Below are positions 1 through 5,307 of a DNA stretch of 5,307 nucleotides, in pieces (position 1 is the stretch's first letter; every line of letters starts with the position of its first letter). Made by a program: the position numbers and the translations under genes. Source of the DNA: Candidatus Gastranaerophilales bacterium. Lineage in GTDB: Bacteria > Cyanobacteriota > Vampirovibrionia > Gastranaerophilales > Gastranaerophilaceae. The DNA is taken from positions 1 to 5,307 of the forward strand of contig CALVER010000114.1 in NCBI GenBank assembly GCA_944326625.1, in the 5' to 3' direction. The notes below the pieces were generated by a model, which made no database searches, was not told the origin of the DNA, and saw only the letters and a list, made by a program, of their open reading frames with translations.

Positions 1-1
1 C

Positions 2-1639
2 AATATTTCAAGTGCCATGTCTGAAATTATGTACGACGGACTTTTGACAACACACCCCGTAACAGGTCAGCCAATCCCGAAACTTGCAAAATCATTTTCA
101 ATCTCAGAGGACGGAAAAGAATACACAATCAATTTAAGACACGGTATCAAATGGTCTGACGGAAAACCGATTACCGCAGACGACGTTGTTTTTACATGGC
201 GTGACATAATTCTTGCAGGGCTTGGAAATACTTCTATCAGGGACTCTATCGTAATCGACGGCAAGCTGCCGACAGTATACAAAATCGACGATTACACCGT
301 CAAATTTGTAACACCCGAACCCTTTGCACCATTTATAAGAATGCTTTCTTCACCCATTGCACCCAAACATATCTTTGAACCGGCAGTTAAAAAAGGCGCG
401 CAATACTTTGAAACCTTTTTATCCACAAATACAAAGCCTAAGGATTTAGTAATATCCGGCGCATTCAAACTTAAAGAATACGTTCCGGCACAGCGCGTTG
501 TCTATGAACGGAACCCGAATTATTACATTATAAACAAAAACGGGGACAAACTTCCTTATCTGGACAGACTGGTTTATTTGATTGTGGGGGATTTGAATAA
601 CGAAGTATTAAAATTTGAAGCAAAAGAGCTTGACACCATTAATCTTCAAGGGTCAAAAGTTGCACGCTACAAAGCAATGGAGCCGCATTCCGATTTCACA
701 ATCCATAATCTCGGGCCGAACACAGGCACAATTTATCTTGCAATGAACCTGAACAACCGCAAAAATAACGACGGCAAATTCTACGTTCCGCCGAAAAAGC
801 AGGCGTGGTTTAACGATGTAAATTTCAGAAAAGCTGTTGACTATGCAGTTGACCGCAAAAACATAGTTTTAAATATTGCAAACGGAATAGGAGAACCTCT
901 TTTCACGGCGGAAAGTCTTAATTCGATTTTCTTAAATACAAATCTCAAACCCTATGACAAAGATTTGAACAAATCCCGCGAGCTTTTGAAAAAGTCCGGT
1001 TTTTATTGGGACAAACACGGAAGATTATACGACAAATTCAATAACCGCGTGGAATTTGACATGCTTACCAATGCAGGAAACACAGAGCGCGAAGCCATCG
1101 GGGTTATGATTAAACAGGATTTGGAAGATCTTGGGATGAAAGTTAATTTTAAACCCATTGAATTCAATTCACTTGTCAATAAGCTCGTAAACACTCTCGA
1201 TTGGGATATGGTTATAATGGGCTTTACCGGATCTCCCTTGGAGCCTAACGGCGGGAAAAACGTTATGATGTCCGACGGAACATTACATGTATATAACATG
1301 AGGCTTGAAAAAGACAAAAATTCCCCGCGCTACGATTTTGAAAAAAAGATTGACGAAATGTTTATAAAAGGCGCACTCGCAACAAAATTTGAAGATAGAA
1401 AAAAATATTATGACGAGTACCAGAAAATAATTTATGACGAAAAGCCTTTTATATACATCTATTCACCCACTGTAATTGTCGCAATCCGGGATAAATTCAA
1501 AAATATATTTCCGACATCACTCGGCGGGGTTACGTATAATATAGAGGAAATTTATATTTGTGAATCGCCTGAAAAATGTTATTCTGAACTAAAAATCAAT
1601 AAGGAGCCCCTGAAACAAGTTCAGGGTGACACGAGGTAA
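2..1639 (+). CDS. ABC transporter substrate-binding protein, peptide/nickel (SBP_bac_5) family, 5'-partial
   Basis: This is the extracytoplasmic receptor of a peptide-type ABC importer, which would capture the solute and deliver it to the two permeases encoded directly downstream. The reading frame is open from base 2 and the codons before the first ATG (base 17) already fit the family, so the true start and the signal peptide or lipobox lie upstream of the window. Counting from that ATG, residues 36-61 carry the family signature region (Y-T-I-N-L-R-x-G-I-K-W-S-D-G-K-P-I-T-A-D-D-V-containing). Residues 270-284 (F-R-K-A-V-D-Y-A-V-D-R-K) are the typical motif of the second half. About 545 residues are visible, close to a full mature protein. 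Substrate specificity cannot be read; di- or oligopeptides are the default guess, and nickel or sugars are possible. The last ~20 residues (from C521) look derived from a palindromic repeat rather than from the fold, whose natural end is probably near the G-G-V-T-Y-N-I-E-E-I-Y-I segment. Confidence 0.93.
   Translation, partial: NISSAMSEIMYDGLLTTHPVTGQPIPKLAKSFSISEDGKEYTINLRHGIKWSDGKPITADDVVFTWRDIILAGLGNTSIRDSIVIDGKLPTVYKIDDYTVKFVTPEPFAPFIRMLSSPIAPKHIFEPAVKKGAQYFETFLSTNTKPKDLVISGAFKLKEYVPAQRVVYERNPNYYIINKNGDKLPYLDRLVYLIVGDLNNEVLKFEAKELDTINLQGSKVARYKAMEPHSDFTIHNLGPNTGTIYLAMNLNNRKNNDGKFYVPPKKQAWFNDVNFRKAVDYAVDRKNIVLNIANGIGEPLFTAESLNSIFLNTNLKPYDKDLNKSRELLKKSGFYWDKHGRLYDKFNNRVEFDMLTNAGNTEREAIGVMIKQDLEDLGMKVNFKPIEFNSLVNKLVNTLDWDMVIMGFTGSPLEPNGGKNVMMSDGTLHVYNMRLEKDKNSPRYDFEKKIDEMFIKGALATKFEDRKKYYDEYQKIIYDEKPFIYIYSPTVIVAIRDKFKNIFPTSLGGVTYNIEEIYICESPEKCYSELKINKEPLKQVQGDTR
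1577..1631 (+). repeat. Degenerate palindromic repeat inside the 3' end of the binding-protein gene
   Basis: The right half is a hairpin with a perfect 7-bp stem (1608-1614 CCCTGAA, 1620-1626 TTCAGGG) and the 5-base loop ACAAG, followed by TGACA. The same GAAACAAGTTC core and TGACA end occur in the complete element at 5068-5132 when that one is read on the minus strand. The left end, TGTTATTCTGAA, matches the complete element's TGTCATCCTGAA at 10 of 12 bases, but the left hairpin itself is no longer palindromic and the copy is 6 bases shorter (55 versus 61). It is read in frame as the final residues of the binding protein and in the same codon phase as the other copy. The right half is secure; the assignment of the left half is tentative. 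Confidence 0.65.
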
Positions 1640-1648
1640 CAACCCATT

Positions 1649-2620
1649 ATGGAAATCTTAAAATATATATTTAAAAGAATTTTGCAGACGATACCGTTAT
1701 TGATAATAGTATCGTTAATAAGCTTTTTTATAATAAGGCTGTCGCCTGTGGATCCGCTTGCGGAATTAAGGCTCAACCCGTCAGTTTCAAAAGAAACTCT
1801 TGAAAAAGAAACTCAAAGGCTGGGTCTTGATAAACCTATTATTATTCAATACGCCAAATGGGCAAAATCATTTATAAAAGGCGATCTCGGGATAACCGCG
1901 AACGGCGAACGGGTCAGTACAAAACTGAAAGAAAGAATTCCAAATACCCTTTTATTAACAGTTGTGGTAATTTTTCTGACATGGGCTGCGGGAATTCCGC
2001 TCGGAATACTTGCCGCACTCAAATGGAAAACTCCTTTTGACAGAATACTTACGGTTTTAACAAGTGTCGGAATGGCAATTCCGTCGTTTTTCTTTGCGGT
2101 TTTGCTGTTAATTTTTGCGGTCAGAACGGGCTGGTTTCCGGTAGGAGGTTTAACAAGTGCAAATTTTGCAGATATGGGATTTTTTAGTCAGATAAAAGAT
2201 ATCGCACATCACCTGTTTTTACCTGTGATTGTACTTTTTACGATTTCGCTTGCGGGATTGCAGCGACAAATGAGGGCAAATATGCTTGACGTACTCGACA
2301 GCGATTACGTAAAATTCGCACGTGCAAAGGGTTTGAGCGAGGTTAAAGTTGTTTATAAACACGCACTCAGGAACGCGGTTAACCCTTTAATAACCCTTTT
2401 GGGGTTTGAATTTGCAGGATTATTAAGCGGAGCTGCTTTGACTGAATACGTATTTCAATACCCCGGATTGGGACGGTTGATTTTGGAAGCGGTTTTGAAA
2501 TCCGATATTAATCTTGTTATGGCGTCCTTGATGATGGGGGCTATTATGCTTATACTTGGAAATTTAATTGCGGATATACTGTTGATAATTACGGATCCGA
2601 GAATAAGGGTGAAATCATGA
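1649..2620 (+). CDS. Peptide-type ABC transporter permease, OppB/DppB family
   Basis: This inner-membrane channel subunit would pair with the OppC-type permease encoded next to form the translocation pore of the importer. At 323 residues it has the normal family length. TM1 spans about residues 11-30, followed by the typical R-L-S-P-V-D-P-L stretch and a periplasmic region with the usual L-G-L-D-K-P-I-x-x-Q-Y motif (58-68). Further helices lie near 100-124, 133-157, 187-204, 246-265 and 290-315. The cytoplasmic EAA-type loop (residues 220-245, Y-V-K-F-A-R-A-K-G-L-S...H-A-L-R-N-A) is the docking site for an ATPase. The C-terminal D-P-R-I-R motif is also standard. The ATG lies 9 bp after the binding-protein stop, and the nearest Shine-Dalgarno-like bases (GAGG, 1633-1636) are 12 nt away, so initiation may be weak or translationally coupled. 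I leave out the symbol because Opp, Dpp and App members cannot be told apart here. Confidence 0.95.
   Translation: MEILKYIFKRILQTIPLLIIVSLISFFIIRLSPVDPLAELRLNPSVSKETLEKETQRLGLDKPIIIQYAKWAKSFIKGDLGITANGERVSTKLKERIPNTLLLTVVVIFLTWAAGIPLGILAALKWKTPFDRILTVLTSVGMAIPSFFFAVLLLIFAVRTGWFPVGGLTSANFADMGFFSQIKDIAHHLFLPVIVLFTISLAGLQRQMRANMLDVLDSDYVKFARAKGLSEVKVVYKHALRNAVNPLITLLGFEFAGLLSGAALTEYVFQYPGLGRLILEAVLKSDINLVMASLMMGAIMLILGNLIADILLIITDPRIRVKS
2605..2609 (+). promoter_or_regulatory. Ribosome binding site of the OppC-type permease, inside the preceding gene
   Basis: AAGGG lies 7 nt before the ATG at 2617 and within the last codons of the OppB-type gene. Together with the ATGA stop/start overlap, this supports the 2617 start and implies translational coupling of the two permeases, as expected for subunits needed in equal amounts. 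Confidence 0.6.
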
Positions 2621-3681
2621 GAGAAGTTTTAAGACAATTATTAAAAGATAAATTTGCAAGACTTGCCCTTATAGTTCTCGGGGTAATCTATCTTGCGCTT
2701 TTCTTTGCGGATTTTCTGGCACCTTATACAAAAGATTTTTCAGACAGAACAATGGCATACGTTCCCCCGTCCAAAATCTTTACGATTGACGAAAACGGTA
2801 AATTTTCAAGACCTTATACATATAATTACATAAGAGAATTCGACCAAAATACCCTTGAGATGACCTACAAACTTGACCGTTCACAAAAATATTATCTGAA
2901 ATTTTTCTCACAAGGACAGCCTTATAAATTCTTAGGATTGATTCCAATGAAACGTCACCTTGTAACCGTCGCACCTGAGGGCAGATTATTCCTTTTAGGG
3001 ACAGACATAAACGGCCGCGATGTATTTTCAAGACTTTTATTCGGCGGAAGAATTTCAATGACAATAGGATTTCTTGCTTTATTCGTACTGTTTCCGATAG
3101 GACTTTTATATGGCGGAATTTCAGGGTATTTCGGCGGCAAAGTCGATACCATAATGATGCGGTTTGCGGAAGCTGTTATGTCCATTCCGAGTTTTTACTT
3201 GTTGATAATCCTTGCATCAATTCTGCCGTCCGGGATGACGAGCATCCAGAGATTTATCCTTATTGTCGTAATTCTTGCACTGATTGGCTGGGCAAGTTTT
3301 GCACGTGTGGTCAGAGGAATGGTTTTGTCTATTAAAAATCAGGAATTTGTTCAGGCGGCAAAATCAATAGGGCAATCAAGACTCGGTATTATCGTAAAAC
3401 ATATTCTGCCTCAAACAACAAGCTTTGTAATAGTTGCAATGACTTTATCGGTTCCGTCATATATCTTGTCAGAATCAGGCTTAAGCTTTTTAGGCTTAGG
3501 AATTCAACAGCCGGATGCGAGCTGGGGTAATATGCTCAAAGAAGCACAGGAATTTACAAATATAATCTATCGCCCGTGGCTTTTAACACCGGGATTTTTA
3601 ATTTTTGTTGCGGTATTGGCATTTAACTTAATAGGTGATACAATAAGGGACGTATTGGATCCGAAAAGCAGGGTAAGATAA
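2617..3681 (+). CDS. Peptide-type ABC transporter permease, OppC/DppC family, with long periplasmic insertion
   Basis: This is the second inner-membrane channel subunit of the importer. Its ATG overlaps the stop of the OppB-type gene (ATGA). TM1 is at about residues 14-36. The L-G-T-D-I-N-G-R-D-V-F-S-R-L-L-F-G-G-R motif (127-145) marks the start of the conserved core. Further helices lie near 147-170, 188-206, 212-230, 268-290 and 325-342. The EAA loop for the ATPase is at 242-266 (E-F-V-Q-A-A-K-S-I-G...H-I-L-P). S-E-S-G-L-S-F-L-G-L-G-I-Q-Q-P (285-299) and the C-terminal D-P-K-S-R are family hallmarks. The segment between TM1 and the G-T-D motif is about 90 residues, against roughly 30-50 in classical OppC/DppC, which makes the protein 354 residues long. 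It contains an F-x-x-G-x-P-Y-K-F-L-G-L-I-P motif (97-110) that I recall from an extended subgroup of these permeases. No ATPase gene follows. Confidence 0.95.
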   Translation: MREVLRQLLKDKFARLALIVLGVIYLALFFADFLAPYTKDFSDRTMAYVPPSKIFTIDENGKFSRPYTYNYIREFDQNTLEMTYKLDRSQKYYLKFFSQGQPYKFLGLIPMKRHLVTVAPEGRLFLLGTDINGRDVFSRLLFGGRISMTIGFLALFVLFPIGLLYGGISGYFGGKVDTIMMRFAEAVMSIPSFYLLIILASILPSGMTSIQRFILIVVILALIGWASFARVVRGMVLSIKNQEFVQAAKSIGQSRLGIIVKHILPQTTSFVIVAMTLSVPSYILSESGLSFLGLGIQQPDASWGNMLKEAQEFTNIIYRPWLLTPGFLIFVAVLAFNLIGDTIRDVLDPKSRVR

Positions 3682-3684
3682 GGA
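3680..3684 (+). promoter_or_regulatory. Ribosome binding site of the MgtC-family gene
   Basis: AAGGA overlaps the TAA stop of the OppC-type gene and lies 8 nt before the ATG at 3693. This is good Shine-Dalgarno spacing, supports that start codon and argues that the MgtC-like gene is translated from the same transcript as the transporter. Confidence 0.6.
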
Positions 3685-3692
3685 CAAAATAA

Positions 3693-4397
3693 ATGGAATT
3701 ACTGGGAATTTTTGATTTAAACATAATAATACGCGTGATTTCTGCGTTGTTATTAGGTTTTGCAGTCGGTCTTGAAAGAGAAATGACAAACAAATACGCA
3801 GGATTAAGAACAAACATCCTTGTTTGCCTCGGCGCATGCGTATTTACAATAATTTCAATATACGGATTTCCGGCAATTACCGTAACGTCAGTTGAGCTTG
3901 GAACCCGTGATACGGCACGTGTTGCGGCACAGGTTGTAACAGGTATAGGTTTTATCGGCGGCGGAACAGTTTTACGCCACGGCGCAACTGTTTTCGGACT
4001 TACAACTGCCGCAACTTTATTTATGTCAGCTGCAATCGGTATGGCATGCGGCGCTGGAATGTATGATCTGGCAATAGTTGCAACAATTGTAGCTATCATA
4101 ACCCTTGTTTCCGTCAGATTCTTTGAAAAAAATGTTCTTGTGTCCAGCACAAAAAACCTTTGCAGACTTAAGATTTCTTTAAAATGCCAAAACAACAATG
4201 CTGACGAAATTTATGAACATATTGTAAATAAATATCCGTATTTAAAAGAAATAAGCAAAAAAGCAGATGAAACTTTGACAAAAATTATTGTAATTCTTGA
4301 AATGAATGCCAAAAAACCGATGCAATCACTTTATAAAGAATTCCAAAAATTTGAAGGGATTGAATCGGTTTCAATACAGGAATTCTGTGAGGCTTAA
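3693..4397 (+). CDS. MgtC/SapB family membrane protein
   Basis: This inner-membrane protein belongs to a family linked to growth in low magnesium and, in Salmonella MgtC, to intracellular survival and modulation of the F-type ATP synthase. The biochemical function of most members is unknown. Family hallmarks are the first helix (about residues 10-26) ending in G-L-E-R-E (26-30), A-G-L-R-T-N-I-L-V-C-L-G-A (36-48), and R-D-T-A-R-V-A-A-Q-V-V-T-G-I-G-F-I-G-G-G (72-91), the family's most conserved block. More hydrophobic segments lie at about 40-57, 103-120 and 124-143. Residues 150-234 form a soluble, lysine-rich tail of the length of the C-terminal ACT-like domain of longer members; I infer the fold from position and length only. 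The gene starts 11 bp after the OppC-type stop, so it is probably cotranscribed. A direct link to peptide uptake is unproven, and ordinary operon neighbourhood is equally possible. Confidence 0.93.
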   Translation: MELLGIFDLNIIIRVISALLLGFAVGLEREMTNKYAGLRTNILVCLGACVFTIISIYGFPAITVTSVELGTRDTARVAAQVVTGIGFIGGGTVLRHGATVFGLTTAATLFMSAAIGMACGAGMYDLAIVATIVAIITLVSVRFFEKNVLVSSTKNLCRLKISLKCQNNNADEIYEHIVNKYPYLKEISKKADETLTKIIVILEMNAKKPMQSLYKEFQKFEGIESVSIQEFCEA

Positions 4398-4398
4398 A

Positions 4399-5205
4399 TT
4401 AATCCCACGGATAATCGTCTTTAATTTCCCAGCCGTCCATCTCAATAAGTCTTGAACAAAATGAACCCGCACCGATTACCCCACCAGCAGCCTTAGGATT
4501 ACACTGACCTGACGTACCCGGTATTAATAAGAAGTTTCTGCTATACGACATCCCATCCATTTGCCAATACTGATCATAAGTAGTTAATTTATCATTTACA
4601 AATGAGAACACAAAAATATCCTTTCCAACGATATTCGGATTAGATTTGCCGTTTAAATCTACTATAAGTGTAAGCCAAATCACGGTACCATTAATATGTG
4701 GCAGATAAAATAACGTATTCCCGTTCGTCAATTGAGCTACCTGACTTATATTCTTGCCATGTACGTTTCCATCTAGACTTTTAAAATCATATACATCTGT
4801 AATTCCCATAATTTTTACATAAGGAGCAAAATATTTGTTAATAAAAGAAATATTGTCCAAATCATAATCCCATTTTGATGGAGAACCATTTTCCATTACT
4901 GAAAACTGCATTAGCTGCTGCAATAATGCATATGCCTGTTTTAGCTTTACTACCGTTTGTTTTTTTTGATAATTGGATACAAGTGTCGGTATTGTCATCG
5001 CGGCAACAATTCCGATAATTGCTAAGGTTATTAACACCTCTGCTAATGTAAATGCCGCTTTAACTTTTTTGTCATTCCGAACTTGTTTCGGAATCTCTAT
5101 ATGGGATCCTGAAATAAATTCAGGATGACAAATGCCTTTTTGACATTTACTAATCTTCTCTCCAACTTCAGGTATCTCACAAGGGGAATATGTCTTTGAG
5201 ACCAT
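4399..5205 (-). CDS. Type IV prepilin / type II secretion pseudopilin-like protein with abnormally long leader
   Basis: This is a predicted minor pilin or pseudopilin, inserted in the membrane, processed by a prepilin peptidase and assembled into a pilus- or secretion-type filament. The processing region is K-V-K-A-A-F-T-L-A-E, with likely cleavage before F, Ala instead of the usual Gly at -1, and Glu at mature +5. It is followed by the hydrophobic helix V-L-I-T-L-A-I-I-G-I-V-A-A-M-T-I-P. The mature part is 217 residues, with a D-L-N-G-K-S-N-P-N motif, two C-terminal cysteines 15 residues apart that could form a disulfide, and a D-G-W-E-I-K-D-D-Y-P-W end. The start is uncertain. The last in-frame ATG (5205) gives a 51-residue leader, against the usual 5-25, of which 20 residues are encoded by a palindromic repeat. 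In-frame alternatives are ATG 5283 and TTG 5295, and none has a good Shine-Dalgarno. A better-placed but out-of-frame ATG lies at 5146. The stop is one base from the stop of the convergent mgtC-like gene. The family call is firm; whether the gene is intact is not. Confidence 0.85.
   Translation of the reverse strand: MVSKTYSPCEIPEVGEKISKCQKGICHPEFISGSHIEIPKQVRNDKKVKAAFTLAEVLITLAIIGIVAAMTIPTLVSNYQKKQTVVKLKQAYALLQQLMQFSVMENGSPSKWDYDLDNISFINKYFAPYVKIMGITDVYDFKSLDGNVHGKNISQVAQLTNGNTLFYLPHINGTVIWLTLIVDLNGKSNPNIVGKDIFVFSFVNDKLTTYDQYWQMDGMSYSRNFLLIPGTSGQCNPKAAGGVIGAGSFCSRLIEMDGWEIKDDYPWD
5068..5132. repeat. Complete double-hairpin palindromic repeat element
   Basis: The ends are an 8-bp inverted repeat (TTTGTCAT at 5068-5075, ATGACAAA at 5125-5132) whose innermost AT bases also close the two inner stems. 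Inside are two hairpins of the same design: 5074-5081 ATTCCGAA with 5087-5094 TTCGGAAT (loop CTTGT), and 5106-5113 ATCCTGAA with 5119-5126 TTCAGGAT (loop ATAAA). Each has a perfect 8-bp stem and a 5-base loop, and an 11-base linker joins them. The whole can fold as a cross or double hairpin. On the minus strand it is in frame with the prepilin gene and encodes a C-H-P-E-F...P-K-Q-V-R-N-D peptide of a kind I recall as a recurrent repeat-derived sequence in many bacterial proteomes. No transposase is encoded nearby. It resembles REP-like or Rickettsia-type palindromic elements that move in trans, but the family assignment is inference. Confidence 0.85.
5144..5163 (-). promoter_or_regulatory. Possible relic translation start of the prepilin gene
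   Basis: On the minus strand, GGAGAGAAG (5163-5155) precedes ATG (5146-5144) by 8 nt, the best initiation signal in this area. It is out of frame with the prepilin. It reads M-S-K-R-H-L-S-S and then stops within the palindromic repeat. The bases after the ATG (TCAAAAAGGCATTT) resemble those just before and at the pilin processing site (AAAAAAGTTAAAGCGGCATTT). One extra A would give M-S-K-K-A-F, a normal short prepilin start. I infer that this may be the former start of the gene. Confidence 0.35.
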
Positions 5206-5307
5206 AGCGGAGCCGGAGGTGAGAGCGGGAGCGAGCAGAGGCTGAAGGGCTTTGCGCAGGCAAAGACCGTAACGCCGTTTCATGCGAGCGACCAAGACAG
5301 CGTCGTC
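5206..5307. other. GC-rich segment of foreign composition, no convincing gene
   Basis: Bases 5210-5307 are about 63% GC (62 of 98 counted), against roughly 40% elsewhere. The minus-strand prepilin frame stays open through it, using TTG 5295 or ATG 5283. The peptide it would give (R-R-Y-G-L-C-L-R-K-A-L-Q-P-L-L) has no recognisable domain and does not look like a leader. It contains a hairpin at 5247-5268, with a 6-bp CTTTGC/GCAAAG stem, a GCAG loop and GGG/ACC flanks with one mismatch. There are also GAGCG-like short repeats around 5221-5236. It could be part of a second dispersed repeat or the edge of an unseen feature; I cannot assign it. Confidence 0.4.

Noticed and set aside
1003..1317. 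Minus-strand open frame within the binding-protein gene
   Set aside because: It lies wholly inside a well-supported gene on the other strand, and its translation has no family features.
1608..1632. Rho-independent terminator after the binding-protein gene
   Set aside because: The hairpin is good, but GTGACACGAGG follows instead of a T-run, and the stem lies before the stop codon.
1858..2040. Plus-strand short open frame inside the OppB-type gene
   Set aside because: It is out of frame with a conserved permease, and its Arg/Asn/Lys-rich translation is typical of a shadow frame.
2780..3185. Two overlapping minus-strand open frames opposite the OppC-type gene
   Set aside because: Both are antisense to a continuous conserved permease and their translations have no recognisable motifs.
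3623..4198. Long minus-strand open frame opposite the mgtC-like gene
   Set aside because: It is an antisense shadow of a clearly conserved MgtC-family protein, and its translation has no recognisable domain.
5068..5132. CRISPR repeat or terminator
   Set aside because: Only one complete copy is present with no spacer array. The double-hairpin design and in-frame translation fit a dispersed palindromic element better.
5160..5205. Sigma-70 promoter for the prepilin gene (TTGTGA on the minus strand)
   Set aside because: No acceptable -10 hexamer lies at a suitable spacing, so the match is too weak to report.

Overview
The window is about 40% GC by eye and densely coding. It looks like part of a bacterial chromosome. 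The prepilin at the right end has an N-terminal helix of the A-F-T-L-A-E-V-L-I-T-L type and a C-terminal D-G-W...D-D-Y-P-W motif. From memory, this style is common in gut Gastranaerophilales (Melainabacteria, non-photosynthetic relatives of cyanobacteria) and in some Elusimicrobia. That assignment is tentative, because no rRNA or marker gene is present.

Layout. Positions 2-4397 are a tightly packed plus-strand gene run. It begins with the 3' part of a cluster-C (oligopeptide/dipeptide type) substrate-binding protein whose start and signal peptide lie outside the window. An OppB/DppB-type permease follows 9 bp later, then an OppC/DppC-type permease overlapping it by 4 bp (ATGA), then an MgtC/SapB-family membrane protein 11 bp further on. 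The first three would form the receptor and channel of a peptide-type ABC importer. No ATPase gene (OppD/OppF) is present, so the motor subunits must be encoded elsewhere. The MgtC-like gene sits where oppD would often be expected and probably shares the transcript.

On the minus strand, from 5205 or further upstream down to 4399, lies a type IV prepilin/pseudopilin-like gene. It converges on the mgtC-like gene, with a single base between the two stop codons.

The most interesting signal is a small palindromic repeat family with two copies in this window. A complete copy (5068-5132) has 8-bp inverted ends enclosing two perfect 8-bp-stem hairpins, and it is read in frame as part of an abnormally long prepilin leader. 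A shorter, degenerate copy (1577-1631) is read in the same phase as the last codons of the binding-protein gene, just before the first permease gene. Both encode variants of a C-[HY]-x-E ... K-Q-V-[RQ]-[NG]-D peptide. Beside the complete copy is an out-of-frame ATG, preceded by a purine-rich Shine-Dalgarno-like stretch and followed by sequence resembling a normal short prepilin start. This suggests that the element's arrival disrupted or rebuilt the 5' end of the gene. The last ~100 bases are about 63% GC and compositionally foreign to the rest. No tRNA, rRNA, CRISPR array or transposase gene was seen.
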